From contig JAYMTF010000054.1 in assembly GCA_036897485.1 (NCBI GenBank), positions 1 to 62,577 on the forward strand: 62,577 nucleotides of DNA. Direction: 5' to 3'. Shown in pieces: positions 48,701-60,802 of the stretch. The notes under the pieces were generated by a model. It had not been told where the DNA came from. It made no database searches and saw nothing but the letters and a program-made list of their open reading frames with translations. How positions within the stretch are numbered: the stretch's first letter is position 1; the number at the start of each line of letters is the position of its first letter. The stretch comes from Pelargonium nanum. Lineage: Eukaryota; Streptophyta; Magnoliopsida; Geraniales; Geraniaceae. A program made the translations under genes and the position numbers.

Positions 48701-50066
48701 CTTGAATCACAGGTTTGCTTATTTTACATTAATAAGTGTATTTACATATTTGCCCTTTAAAATATTAATATTTACAATTCTGTAGTGTAAAAAAACAATG
48801 GGTAAAAAAAAGACAATGCAAACTCAGCATCCAGTTGGCAACCTTCAATCTCATGTACCTAATTATTTATGTAACTCCCACAGCTAGCATGCATCATCTC
48901 ATTTTAAAAGTTTGGCTAGTATGGATGCTAATTATTTTTTTTATTCTTGAAGAAAGATTCTGATTCATGTAAATCTTGGCATGTAGAGTTACAAAGATAT
49001 CAAATGGTTGCGATAACGTCACGATAACAGTTGAGGACGGGAGGAAATTTGTTGCAGATTCTGCCATTGTAACAGTACCCCTTGGGGTTCTTAAAGCCAA
49101 TTTAATTGATTTTGAACCGAAATTGCCCGAGTGGAAAGTGTCGGCAATTTCAGATCTTGGTGTGGGCAATGAGAATAAGATTGCCCTGCAATTTGATAAT
49201 GTCTTTTGGCCAAATGTGGAACTCCTAGGCATTGTGGCTCCAACTTCTTATTCCTGTGGATATTTTCTCAATCTTCACAAGGCCACAGGCCATCCTGTCC
49301 TTGTCTACATGGCCGCTGGAAGATTTGCTTATGACCTTGAGAAGCTCTCTGATGAGTGTGCTGCAAAATTTGTGATGTTGCAACTCAAGAAAATGTTCCC
49401 CAATGCAACTGAGCCAGTAAGTTTATTATTGTTCATGCACACATATTTATTGCATATGTTCCAAAAAGGTTGAAATACATAACTCTGACTATGAGCTTGA
49501 ACATGAAGGTTTATTCGGGGTGGGTATTAGGATCCCAGTAGAAGAGTTTTAGACGAATATTGGGGTATGGGGGAAGTGGGGGCTAGTCATTTAAATGATA
49601 ACTGGTTGATCAACTCTAGTTTGCCGGTCAAATTTTAATATGTTGTCATTATCGTCACAACCATCATTATTCTATCATCAGAATAACTCTTCATACTAAG
49701 AAGCTAAGAAAAGTAAAAATGGCTGAAGTTTTGTGTGTTGTGTTGCAACAGGTCCAATATCTTGTATCGCATTGGGGAACAGACCCGAACACTCTAGGTT
49801 GTTACTCATATGACTTGGTTGGAAAGCCCAAGGATGTGTACGAGAGACTACGAGCACCCTTGGGCAATATTTTCTTTGGAGGGGAGGCTGTTAGTATGGA
49901 GCACCAAGGATCTGTGCATGGAGCTTACTCAGCTGGAGTTATGGCTGCTGAAAACTGCCAGAGGCATCTCTCGGATAGACTTGGTAAGTTGGAGAAGCTA
50001 CAGCTAGTGAGTATCAGGAATGCAATTTTTGAACATGCAGTCCCTTTGCAGATCTCAAGAATGTAA
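45797..50066 (+). CDS. PAO4: Peroxisomal polyamine oxidase, PAO4 type
   Basis: Ten exons: 45797-45836, 46666-46781, 46865-46953, 47381-47494, 47605-47692, 48175-48260, 48363-48465, 48615-48712, 48987-49416 and 49752-50066, giving 492 residues (Arabidopsis PAO4 about 497). It is a flavin amine oxidase that back-converts spermine to spermidine, releasing hydrogen peroxide. The FAD-binding GGGISG is at 34-39, then [87 protein letters not shown] and the C-terminal FAD segment [22 protein letters not shown]. The last three residues SRM form a PTS1 peroxisomal signal, and the ending VPLQISRM matches PAO4 rather than PAO2. Intron 3 (46954-47380) uses a GC donor (CTG|GCAAGT). Two uORFs in the leader suggest translational control, perhaps by polyamines. 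Confidence 0.95.
47749..47784. repeat. (CTT)n microsatellite in PAO4 intron 5
   Basis: About 12 TTC units lie between coding exons 5 and 6. Confidence 0.95.
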
Positions 50067-51755
50067 AACATCATTCTTTGGTTCACAATTTTAACCTTCA
50101 AGGTAGGTTTGTGCCAGACAATCTTTTGGAGTGTTATATTGAACTCCAGCATGATTTGAACAATTAAGTTGCGATTCAGAGAAGTTTGTGATGAACTGAA
50201 TACTATATGGATTGGTTTGCTCACTCTAGTAAAATTACAGTTTGGCTTTGATATCTTGAACTGAACAAGAAAAGTTTGATTTCAATGAGGTACTATGTGT
50301 TTACTTCTTAACTCTATTTAAACATGTATATCCAAACATAAACTCAACGTTGGGGTGGCAATTCGTGTTCATGGTCGTGTTGAAAGTTTAATATTCTGTT
50401 AAATGAGTTAACATAAACCTGATCCGTTTGTTAAACGGGTTGAATTACACGACATGTTTACAAGCGGGTTGACACGACACAACATGTTTAATAATCGGGT
50501 TCATGTTGACCTGACACGGCAAGATTACATAAACGGGTTTAGGATGACATGACTCAACTCGACATGATTAGGTTATATGGGTCATTGTTGACCTGATTAT
50601 CTATTTATGAATTAGAGTATTTTTTTTTTAAATTACAAGTATGCCTTTAAAAAGGTTTGATAATAAACGGGTTAAACGGCACGATAAGAACCCGTTTAAT
50701 TAAACGGGTTATGTGAGTTCAACACGAACCCGACACTATTATTAAACGGATTGAAAAATTAAACACAAACATGTTTAAACTGAACCTATACTCGTTTAAT
50801 TTCGTGTCGTGTTATGGTTTATGACCAAAATTGAAAGCCCTAGTCAAACGCAGTGTATTAACAATAAACAGGATTACAGGAACAACGATAAAGGTAAATA
50901 GTTATTGAATTTGCAACTTTAACTCGTATTGGAGTTCCAAGAGCTTGGTTGCTGTAGTAGCCAAATCTCCCTCTTGCAAATGAACATGCGGAAGGAGAGA
51001 GCACTTTATGCTACATCCAAACGTCGGTTACTCCAAATCATGATGACTCAAAACAAAACAAATGAAATTCACTTTATTTCCTCTACTAATGTCCACAATG
51101 GGTTTGGTCTCTTGAAAATCTTAAGGGGAGTGCATTATTTGGTTATAATTGATAATCAAATCAAATCAAAAAATGAATCTGAGTTTTTTTTTTCAATCAA
51201 ATGAATCTGAGTTAATTTTGAAACTTTGATTAGAAAAATTCACTGTTAGAAATAATCTAAATAATCAAATTATAATACCTTATAAATATTAAACATTTAA
51301 AATATCTTACAAATAATGTTTAGAGTGTGTAATTTTTTTTTTCTTTTCTTTTATGCCACTTGTCTAATATAAGTTTGATTTTTGAGTAAGTTTTTGTGGT
51401 TCAACAAACTTGTAACAAATTATATTTATACATTTGTCACATAAGTTTTACTATTTTTAAACTATCCCACAAAGATCAATCTTCTCAATTAAATTGATAA
51501 AATCTCAATAAATCCATATACTCCAATGCAGAGCCCCTATGATCCACTACTAGTGAAACTGTGAAAGAAGCCACATACATAACATACTTGCCTTCACTTC
51601 AAATTCCACATTTTTCACGTTTCCTCTCAAAGCTCAAACCATTTCATGTCCTCTTGCTATTCCTCATTTCAATTCAATCATCTCTCCCTACAGATTACAG
51701 AACCATTGCTGCTACTGCTTTCTGCTTTGATCCGATCCGATCCGATCACAGATTC
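50067..51755. other. Intergenic region between PAO4 and Rab5
   Basis: The first 200-300 bp are PAO4 3' UTR. 50350-50850 is a full-length-looking dispersed repeat. 50850-51540 is AT-rich with no supported gene. The last 200 bp are the Rab5 leader, with a short GATCC triplication just before the ATG. Confidence 0.5.
50350..50850. repeat. GGTGGCAAT-start element with ACGGGTT/GACACGA words
   Basis: It opens GGGGTGGCAATTCGTGTTC and closes with a segment whose reverse complement is AGGGCTTTCAATTTTGGTCAT. Inside, AAACGGGTT, CGACATG(T/A), GACACGAC and TTAATTTCGTGTCGTG recur on both strands. It is non-coding, about 0.5 kb, with weak terminal inverted similarity: a non-autonomous element of a type common in dicots, not named here. 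Confidence 0.55.
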
Positions 51756-54700
51756 ATGGCTACCATTGGACTGAACAATCTCAATGCGAAGCTCGTAAGT
51801 CTCATGCCTACTCCTATTTCACTTTCACCTCAATTTCAGCTCCACACTAACTCTTTCGGTTTCGCGCTTCTCACAATCTTCACTTTTAGGTCCTGCTCGG
51901 CGACATGGGCACCGGAAAATCCAGCCTCGTCTTGCGCTTTGTCAGGGGCCAGTTCCTTGAATTTCAGGTATTCTTTTTCTTATTCGATACAATTTAACAT
52001 TTTTTGTTTTTTTTTCTAGGGTTTTTTGGTTGTGCTGTGTTGTGATAGGAATCGACGATAGGAGCTGCCTTCTTCTCGCAAACGATGGCGGTGAATGACG
52101 CCACAGTGAAGTTTGAGATATGGGACACTGCTGGCCAAGAGAGGTACCACAGCTTGGCTCCCATGTACTACAGGGGTGCGGCTGCTGCCATTATTGTCTT
52201 CGACATCACCAGCTCGGTATGATTCTATTTCTCATGTATCTCTACTACTTCTGGCTACTATGAATGTCTGTATTGCTGTCTCTGAACTAATTTGTATCGA
52301 ATTCAATATCTAGTAGTTTCTGATTTGGGATGGATTGTTTCTAATATTTGTCAGAATTTAAGTTTCTGATGTGTATGGTTATTCTCTGGTAGGAAAAGGA
52401 TTAAAATAGTTACTCCGTATTTGTTTCTATTTAGTCCAAACTCCAAAGTATATCACATTGTTCCAATTTTAGTCCAAATGTATCTCAAAATTATTATGAT
52501 TTAGTCCATGCTGTTAAGGGTACTAATAGAATCAGTTAAATTAAAATGAGGTTGTTAAAAATACCAACATAACAAATTTTTAATATAAAATTATAAAGTT
52601 GCAATAAAAACTAAAAAACTTCTTCTATCTCTATTTCTTGCTACTTTGTTTTTATGCTCTGCAAATCCCTGTCACAGTGTCACCTCTTTTGTTGTCTTCC
52701 AACTTCATTCCCAAAAAATGCAAATGAAAAGCCTAAAACCCCCTCTCACGACTCCTCTCCAAAACCCAAATCCTTGAAAGCTCTCAACCTCTCTACTTCA
52801 CATAATCCTCTCACCACCTCGTAACCAGCTCCACCTTCCTTTCTAGCTTCCACATCTCTCCAGCCAAGAACCGTGTACACTGCCTACACTGCTGGAACTA
52901 GGAGCTCACCGATGATAGTGCCCAGATCACAAGTGAAAGTGCTGTTCCTGATGGTTCTACAGGTTGAATATTATGAAGAGCAAGTAGCGGTTGAGGCTAA
53001 GAGAGATGAACTGTCAAGCCAAAGCATATGGAATCTAATGAAGGAAATTGTTATGTTTTCCAGGCAAGGGTTGAGGCTGTAATTTGGAGCTCCATTGATG
53101 AGTTTCATATTGACTGCCATCATTGGCCGTGACAGGTCTACCAAACTTGCTTCTTTAGGTAGTTTATTAATCAAGGTGAATCGAATGTTGGGATGGTGAG
53201 AAAATGTAGAGTAGAAAAGTTTTCTAGAATAAACAGACCCTGCAAATAGAAGGATTTGTGCGAGAAAATGTTATTGACTTCCTAGGAAATTGAAGAGAAG
53301 ATTGGAGATTTTGCAAAAAGAAACCCTGCAAATGGAAGTAATTGCTTGTCAGAGATAGTGTGTGGTCAGTTAAGCATATATAAGTGTTCCAAATGCAGAA
53401 TAAAACAATTTAACGATGGGGAGAGAAAGAGAAATGTAAACACTTCATAAACTATTTGTTTGCTTTCAATTGAGGGAACATGAATTTTCAGTGACATATT
53501 TGTTTGCTAGCAAGGATGTAGTCGATACTACAAAATGTCTTATCACAATCATATAAAATATTGGTCTCTAGGGCAAATTCCCAACAATACTAAGAATGAC
53601 GGAATAGCTCTATGCACCAGAGGGGAACATCTTTTATTTTATTTTATTTTTTTATTAGTTTTCTTTCTATATTCTGGACTTGGATGTTTATCAGAATATT
53701 TTACCATCTTTATCCCTTCTCATTTAGGGTTTATTTAATTAGTCTTATATTCTGAATTATATAGGAGTCATTTACACGGGCAAAGAAATGGGTGCAAGAA
53801 CTTCAGAAGCAAGGTACTTTGCAGTTTAACTTATATATTGTGTTGTATTAGTAAATAAGATGTCATGGGCCTGCTCCTTAGATTTTTTATTATTTCAGTT
53901 TTATTCATGGATTACCACTCTTACATGTACAGCAGCTTTCTACTAAACATATAACATTCATAGAACTGAGTATCATGGAGACTTTTCTCGTGTATGCTAA
54001 CTGTCATCCTACCTACTTTGGGTAGGGTCCCTTCTCCTTATTCAAATATATTATAACTTACCGAAAAGTATTTAACTCATAAATCAATCACTTTAAAAAT
54101 AATATCAGTTTATGTACATACATTGGTGTATACATATATTTGTGCTCATCCACTTATAAAGAATGTGATAACATATCTCAGAACCTATTGAGTTGTCCTG
54201 GTAATGACGTGTTTGGTCCCTGCATTATTGTTACTGGGGGACTAATTTACTAGTCTCCCTCTTCATTTCAAGAAAGACCTATTTATTTGGGCAGTAAATT
54301 GTTAGTTTTGGAGTTCTTGCAGGTAATACCGACATGGTTGTTGCACTTGCTGGGAATAAAGCTGACTTGGAAGATAAAAGAAAAGTGACTGCTGAAGTAA
54401 GTACTCATTTTTTCTTTTATTTCAAGAATAAGTTTAGGATGTTGCAAGCATTTATGGTATTACTTGATTATCGCTGCATTTGCTTCAGATGATAGTACCT
54501 GTTTTACCAGCACTTGGTACTGCAATATTCATGTACCAAATGCTGGTGTGGCTTTTGTTATTTCCTTATGCATTAATTAAAAAGCTAAAAGAAAAGGCAT
54601 ATTCGGCTGTTGGTACCTCTTATGAGCCTATAAGGTATGCTTTATCTGATTATACTCATCAGTTCTTGGTTTCTTCTGGCTTATGAATTATGATGGATGT

Positions 54701-57013
54701 GATCCTGACGCCAGTTAGGTTTGGATTAACATATTGTTCCTTTCTTTCAGTTTTAATTTTGATTATTAAAGATGACCAAGGGATTTAGTTTTTAAGCAGC
54801 TTGTAGATGCGAGTATTTGCAGTCATTTTACCTATTTCTGCTGTTACAACTTAATATTTTGATACTACCATTTGGAATATTTTCCGTTTTGTGTGGTAGA
54901 CAAAATAATAAGAATAACTATCTTTAATTTATTTCCCTTTTCGTTGATGAGTTTTAGTTCTTGCCCTTTTCTGGTTTTAAATGTTCCTCAAGAGTACATG
55001 CACAAGGTTGTAATATTTGACTTCATATAACACTTGAATTCAATTTGGAACTGGATTTTGTTGTTGAAGTTTGAAACTATGACCTTGAATATGTCTCCCT
55101 TAGAGGACTTGCAGTGTTCTTTTAAATTGACAATATTAGAACCTTATGGACCATAAGTTATGGTATTGACATTCTTAAGTTTAGCTCTGTGTATTTTCTG
55201 CTTTTTATCTTCTCTCATTGCCAATGACTATATTTTTCATTGAAAAATCAGCTGCCTTTAGTGGAACATATTACTTTTACTAAAAATTTGGTTCTTTTGT
55301 CATTGATGTGAGTGAGTTGTAAAACTTAGTTATTTGCATATTCTTGTTCACTCACTTGAATTGCATGTTTATTATGATTCAACTGATTGATTTTTCAGGA
55401 GGCACGTGTATTTGCTGAGGAAAATGGCCTTTTCTTCATGGAGACGTCTGCAAAAACCGCTGTTAATGTTAATGAAATCTTCTATGAAATAGGTCTGTCT
55501 TAAATTTTTTTTACACTGGTCCTTTTAGCCATCAGCTATATATCTTTCACAATTAAAATTTCCAGTCCATAGATTCCACTACTTATTTGCTCTTTACCTT
55601 TTCATTCTTTTGATTAATTAAACCAATGGTTAGATTTGTTCTTGTTTGAATTTGTTTGGTAATATTAATATTTTGCACGATACTAGAAGTTTAGTGTGCA
55701 TTGGGTTCCTGTAGCCACGGGGCTAATGCATGGGTCTGTCCTAATATGGAAATTTTGTTGATGATCAGTTGATGAAATTCAATTTTTATGCAGAATCAAA
55801 TTGTACATTAAGTAATGCACTGACTTATTCAAAAGAGTTTAAAAAGTAAAGCAGTTTCGAAGTCACTAATTTAGTCACTATAGGAGGCTTAGGCTTTTCA
55901 AGTGAGAACTTTATACTAAAGTGACAACAACGTTTGCACATGCATTCTGCACGGCACATCATCATTTGTTTTGTCATGTCAAATCGATGCTTCATGCTTG
56001 TATTTTATCTTTTTCAATGGAGGAATAACAGTCAAAAGTGCATTGTGCTAGATGCCATCACTATAATTGATTGGGACTGGTATTGGAAGCCTAGTTAATG
56101 GGAAATAACCTCAATTTGTCTGGAATTCTTCAGTTTTCGCAAAGTTTATAGTGTTGTTTCTAATTTGACAAGACCTATTGTTCTAAGATTGAGGGGATTT
56201 TTGGGCTGGAGCCTTTTTTGTTTGTTTGTGGGGGTTGGGTTAGATGTGCTAGGCCTGTACCTAGGCCATCGTAACTGAGGAATGCTGCATTATGTTCCTG
56301 TACGTAGCAGGATTTGAGCCTGAGGCCTGTTCTTCCTCTTCTTATTTTTATTATTAATGTATAAGCTTATCTTTCGTCCTTCCCGCTTAGACGGCTCAGC
56401 TCAGGATTTAGATAGTTTCTATTGAAAAATCCTAAAAATTCCTGCTGCCAAATGTTTTCAAGGTCTAACTGTATGATGACAAAGCCAAACCTTAAAGAAG
56501 ATTACCAGATCAGTGAGCATGTTTCTTTGTGGTGGTTGGCTTATTTGTAGCTTATGCAGCCTTGGCCAACTTTGATCTTGCATTTATGAGAATGTAAACA
56601 TATTGAACTTATTTACTTTCTCATGTTTGGCAGTGGTCAAGGGTATATATTACTACTAACTATCAAACTTTGTTTCTGTATCTCGAGGATTTCATTTATT
56701 TGAGTTACAAATGCCCCCAAAACTATTTTAGATTAAAAAAAATAAATGTAAAACAATATTGATTATTTGTATTGCATTGGCATCCATCTTTTCTTTCTTG
56801 GTCCTCCTGCTTTTCCCTGTATATGTTTATTATAGTACTTGAATCTTCTTTGATTGGTCTTAGCATTATAATATGTTGATGAGCAATGTGTGTTTTTTCC
56901 TTGTGCAAACAGCAAAGAGGTTGCCGAGAGCTCAGCCCTTGCAAAATCCACCAGGGATGGTTCTTGAGGACAAACCTGTTGAAGGATCTCGTGCTGCTTT
57001 ATGCTGTTCGTAA
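51756..57013 (+). CDS. RABF2: Rab5-type small GTPase (RABF2/RHA1-ARA7 like)
   Basis: Seven exons: 51756-51794, 51890-51967, 52049-52216, 53765-53813, 54323-54396, 55399-55492 and 56913-57013, giving exactly 200 residues, the length of Arabidopsis RHA1 and ARA7. It controls endosome and prevacuolar traffic by GTP switching. Seen are the P-loop GDMGTGKS (17-24), the Rab5 effector segment [19 protein letters not shown] with Gln69, the family word [24 protein letters not shown] and ETSAK. The C-terminal CCS carries the two prenylated cysteines, so it is a canonical Rab5, not the N-myristoylated ARA6 type. The P-loop reads GDMGTGKS where Arabidopsis has GDVGAGKS. The introns are large, and 52217-53764 contains inserted foreign-looking sequence. 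Confidence 0.95.
52430..53110 (+). pseudogene. Gene fragment inside Rab5 intron 3
   Basis: A GC-richer stretch reads coding-like in pieces: a Ser/Leu/Pro-rich part resembling a plastid transit peptide (52760-52870), then [17 protein letters not shown] and a helical Glu/Lys-rich part ([20 protein letters not shown]) ending near 53081. A stop interrupts the first part. It looks like a captured nuclear gene fragment carried by a transposable element. The donor gene is not recognised. Confidence 0.35.
54506..54547. repeat. Short hairpin in Rab5 intron 5
   Basis: ACCAGCACTTGGTAC (54506-54520) and GTACCAAATGCTGGT (54533-54547) pair over 14 of 15 bases around a 12-nt loop. A GGTACC-rich neighbourhood follows. 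Possibly the core of a small inverted-repeat element. Confidence 0.4.
56160..56345 (-). repeat. SINE-like remnant in Rab5 intron 6
   Basis: CAGGATTTGAGCCTGAGGCC (56309-56328) resembles the complement of a degenerate box B region (GG.CTCAAATCCTG). The preceding about 150 bp are GT-rich, unlike the flanks. Confidence 0.3.
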
Positions 57014-59111
57014 TTATAGTATAGCTCTCTTCAGTCAGTCTGATTCATTGGCTCAGTTCTGTCTTTTTTTTCGTTTTTTGGGTGGAGGGTTTGCTTATGA
57101 TGTAGTTATTGATGCACATATATATAACATAAGGGAGCATCAATTGAAGTGATAGAATTATTTGCACACTACCAATAATGGAGGCTTGTAAATATACCTT
57201 ACCAAAACATGTATATATGTAATCTAACATGAGTTGAATCAACATCGTTTTGGATATTTTTTGTGTCTGAGCCCGAGGGCTCTACGTTGTGTCGATTATG
57301 TTATGATTCACTTATCTAAACTAGGTGCTCCATCGAAATCACTGGTAATAACGCATGCTTTGTGAGACTGGCAGTACAATGCGTTGTTGGTTGATTGAGC
57401 AAGTATTTGTCTATTCCTGTAAAGTAACTTAGTATTTGAGCCCTACAATCCAATTCCAACACCAACAGTACACGCCCATAAACAATAGTGCATATAAAAT
57501 CATCACAAAAAGTACACACCAGTCCATTACAGCACTAGCCTGTGTTCAGTGCCCACAATCCACTGGAGGTAATGCATTTTGAACTTTCCCAACATCCACA
57601 ATCATAATAACGACTAATTTTAGCGAAAATGAACATGTCGGTGAAGTCGATTGATGTGGAATTTTACAGTATCAATTTCAATTGGACTTGATAAATAGTG
57701 TCTATAGAAAAAAAAAAGGTCATCATTTGCCACTTGGTAAATCTCTATAGGACTAACAAAAGGTCCTCATTTAACCTAACTCATTAAGCCATCGTTCTAG
57801 CCCCCAACTCATTAAGGACGCCAAGAGTCATACTCTAAAGGCACACGCTCAATTCTTTTCCTATGGCATCGCATCTCTAATGGATTACACTAAAAGTGTA
57901 ATAATATCTTATTATACTTGTCACATCATTTATCAATTTCTATTATACGCTTTCCACAATAGTTACATTTTAAGAGTGTAATTGTATGGACTGCCTTTTA
58001 TTTTTCATATAAATTATTATTATTATTTTAATATTATTGTAAGCCTTTTTATTGGATTGGATAACAAAATGGACAAGTGTCATATGCAATCATTCATTAT
58101 ATGTATAATATATATTACATGGTTAACAGATATTATACCTACACAGTAAATTAACGAGTGTAATGCACAATTTTTGAACTAATTTCTTATTCGGTAGAAT
58201 GACGTCCGACATGAATTGAAGTATGCAGTGCAATAATACATGTGAGGTTATATTATGTTCAAGCAATGATGATAGTAAAAGGATTATTTGTAAGGTGGTG
58301 GGTGGGTGTATCCATAATTTTAGCTCTCTTCAGTACTCATTTCTTCTCGTCGTTTTCCTTTTCATTTACTGTATTTGTTTTCTGTTTTGTTGTTTTCTTC
58401 GTTTGTTTCTTTGGTTTGGTACCTCTATTCTCATGAGCTGAGAGGATATGAATATGATTGTAAGCTTCACTACTACTACACATATATCGGTTGATATTTA
58501 TATTATGATATTTCTTATTTTCTATTTATATTTCTATTGTAGTGTCTCTGTGGAATCAATTCATATTTTCAAAGATAAAGCTTAATTCATCATCAATGGA
58601 GATTAGTAGTATTTAGGTATTATTATAAGGACAGAGACAGTTTATATAAAAATAATAGTGTGAACACAATATTGTTTATAGATACATTAGAATGTTATTC
58701 TCAAGACAAAAATTGTAATAGATATTCATAGCTTATATTATAGACTTCACAAGAGATCAACTAATCAAATACTAATCTCAGCTGAGCACCATTAATTGTA
58801 GAGTTGTAATCTCTTATTTTTGTATTATATTGTTAATGTTTATCATTATGAAAGTTCCTCTCTCTCTCTCTCTCTTTGTCCATTTTAAAGAGTATAAGAC
58901 AATAAAATTTGAGTTCACATTGTGTTAATCTCTTATTGTTACTACAGTGATTGGTACTTCACTTTACAATCTCGTAGCTTACACATCTGACAACAAAATT
59001 ATATAAAAAGTTAGATAATAGTTTGCTTAAACTAATTTATTTGTAAGGAAAAAAATCAGGGCGTACACAACAAAAATAAAATCATGTGGCCGAATTACAC
59101 TCAGAAATATA

Positions 59112-59230
59112 GGGTGGTGATAAATCCAAACCATAAAATTATAAATCCACACATTTTTGACACATCTGACCAAATTACCCCTGCTCTTACCATTTAGTCT
59201 TTTTAGCTTCTTTTATGAAGTGGGACCCAC
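59112..59230 (+). repeat. Direct duplication, copy A
   Basis: This stretch (GGTGGTGATAAATCCAAACC ... GTGGGACCCA) is repeated at 59494-59613 with the same order of words: GGTGATAAAT.CAAACC, TATAAATCCACAC, TCTGACCA.ATTACCC, GTGGGACCCA. Confidence 0.6.
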
Positions 59231-59493
59231 TTTCTCTAGCAATCTTTATATTTTTTCGTCTTATTCAGCAACTTCAATTTTTTTTTGTTATTTTTTTTTA
59301 AATCACATATTATTCAGCACCTTCTCATTTTTTATTATAATCTCATTTTATTCACTGTCTTTACCTATTCAAATACAATGGTACACTTTTGTACATATTC
59401 CAATCAAAATAGCTATATGCAAAGATCACTTACACACTTAATATTAATTAATAAATTGAAAATATATTTCAATGCAAGCCTAATTAAAAAAAT

Positions 59494-59613
59494 GGGAGGT
59501 GATAAATTCAAACCTCAAAAGTATAAATCCACACCTTTTTGACCAATCTGACCATATTACCCTTGTTATACACATTTCATACCAATTCAGTTTATCTTGT
59601 TTTCATCAGGTGG
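59494..59613 (+). repeat. Direct duplication, copy B
   Basis: Second copy of the 59112-59230 unit, starting 382 bp downstream of the first. A 42-bp word that also forms the loop of the foldback at 60237-60423 lies just before it (59451-59492). Confidence 0.6.
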
Positions 59614-60236
59614 GACCCATGCAACATAAGTGCCCTATTCTCTCTCTTCTTCATCTATGCGATAATATCTCTACCTTTTTCTTTTTTTCTTTATTTATTT
59701 TATAGTTTTTACTAATTTGTTAAAATTTAATTCACACTCTTAATTCTTCAAAAAAACAATCTCCTTGTTAAAAGATAAAAATGAAAAATAAAGTTAAAAT
59801 ATAGCATTTTAATTTTTTTATGTTTCTCATTTATTTGGAGAAAATGCAAAAAGTTACATAAGCTATAGACGAAAGCAAAATTGGCGTATTCAGAAATTTT
59901 GATGGACAAAGTTGAATGAAAGAATGCAATATTGTACAAAATAATATCACTTCCGAGATAACGAATAAAATAGAACCGTATTGAAGAAAAAAAAAGTTGT
60001 TTGCGAAGGGAGAAACGAGGTCTAGGCAGGATTAGGTAGGCACTATTGTTGGAGTAGCAGTCATAGTGTCAATTCTCTGATTGTGTGTTCTTAAACAGTG
60101 AACTACCAGTTAAATATTTCTTCTTTTATTTTTTTTAAATTTCAAACGATTGTAACATATCGTGTAACTCAAATTGTGATTTCATTTTTGTTTTCTTTCT
60201 TAAATGACGTTAGGAGCATTTAAGTAAATGGATGAT

Positions 60237-60423
60237 CTTGTTTCATGTGTTTTTTTTCATTGATTCTTTGTTTGAATTGTTTCTCACCAAATATGAAGTT
60301 AGATAATAAATTGAAAATATCTTTCAACGCAAGCCTAATTAAAAAAAATTAGTTATCTAACTCCATATTTGATGAGAAACAATTCAAACAAAGAATCAAT
60401 GAAAAAAAAACACATGAAACAAG
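60237..60423. repeat. Near-perfect foldback, 70-bp arms
   Basis: Arms 60237-60306 and 60353-60423 are inverted copies differing by two substitutions and one base in a T/A run, around a 46-nt loop. The arms start CTTGTTTCATGTG and end GTTAGATAA. Either a young foldback element or a small-RNA precursor. Confidence 0.85.
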
Positions 60424-60802
60424 ACTAAAGTGGTTGTTTGAACACATTGAATATTAAAATGTTTCAATCTAGTCCTTCAAATTTGATTATGACGATTTGG
60501 TTCTTAATTTAGAAAGTACATATGGCTCAAAACGGGACAGTGAATTAATTATGCAAGTAGCAAAAAAAACTGATGTGACAAAAACAAATTAAAAAAAAAT
60601 GAAATTTGAGCTGACTGATTGGAGTATTTTCAACTGCAACCTCCTCACATCCGAAAGCCAATTACATCATATTGCGGCAAAATAAGTAAATAACTCCTCT
60701 GTTTTTTCTCTAATATTAAAAGGTTAACATTGGAACTGATCTGATCAGGTCTCATCTGTACACACATGTTGTTTTATTTAATCGATTTAATTTTAAACAC
60801 AT

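Larger units (their letters stand above)
57014..60802. other. Intergenic region rich in repeats
   Basis: 3.8 kb without a supported gene. The first about 250 bp are Rab5 3' UTR. 57250-59100 is AT-rich with a short CT microsatellite near 58860. 59112-59613 holds a direct duplication and 60237-60423 a near-perfect foldback. The end should be the 3' UTR of the acyl-activating enzyme. Confidence 0.5.

Noticed and set aside
54480..54686. 68-codon hydrophobic frame in a Rab5 intron
   Set aside because: Spans the small hairpin and AT-rich intron; no start context, no homology recognised.
59157..59441. 94-codon Phe/Ser-rich frame
   Set aside because: Low-complexity T-rich DNA within the duplicated non-coding unit.
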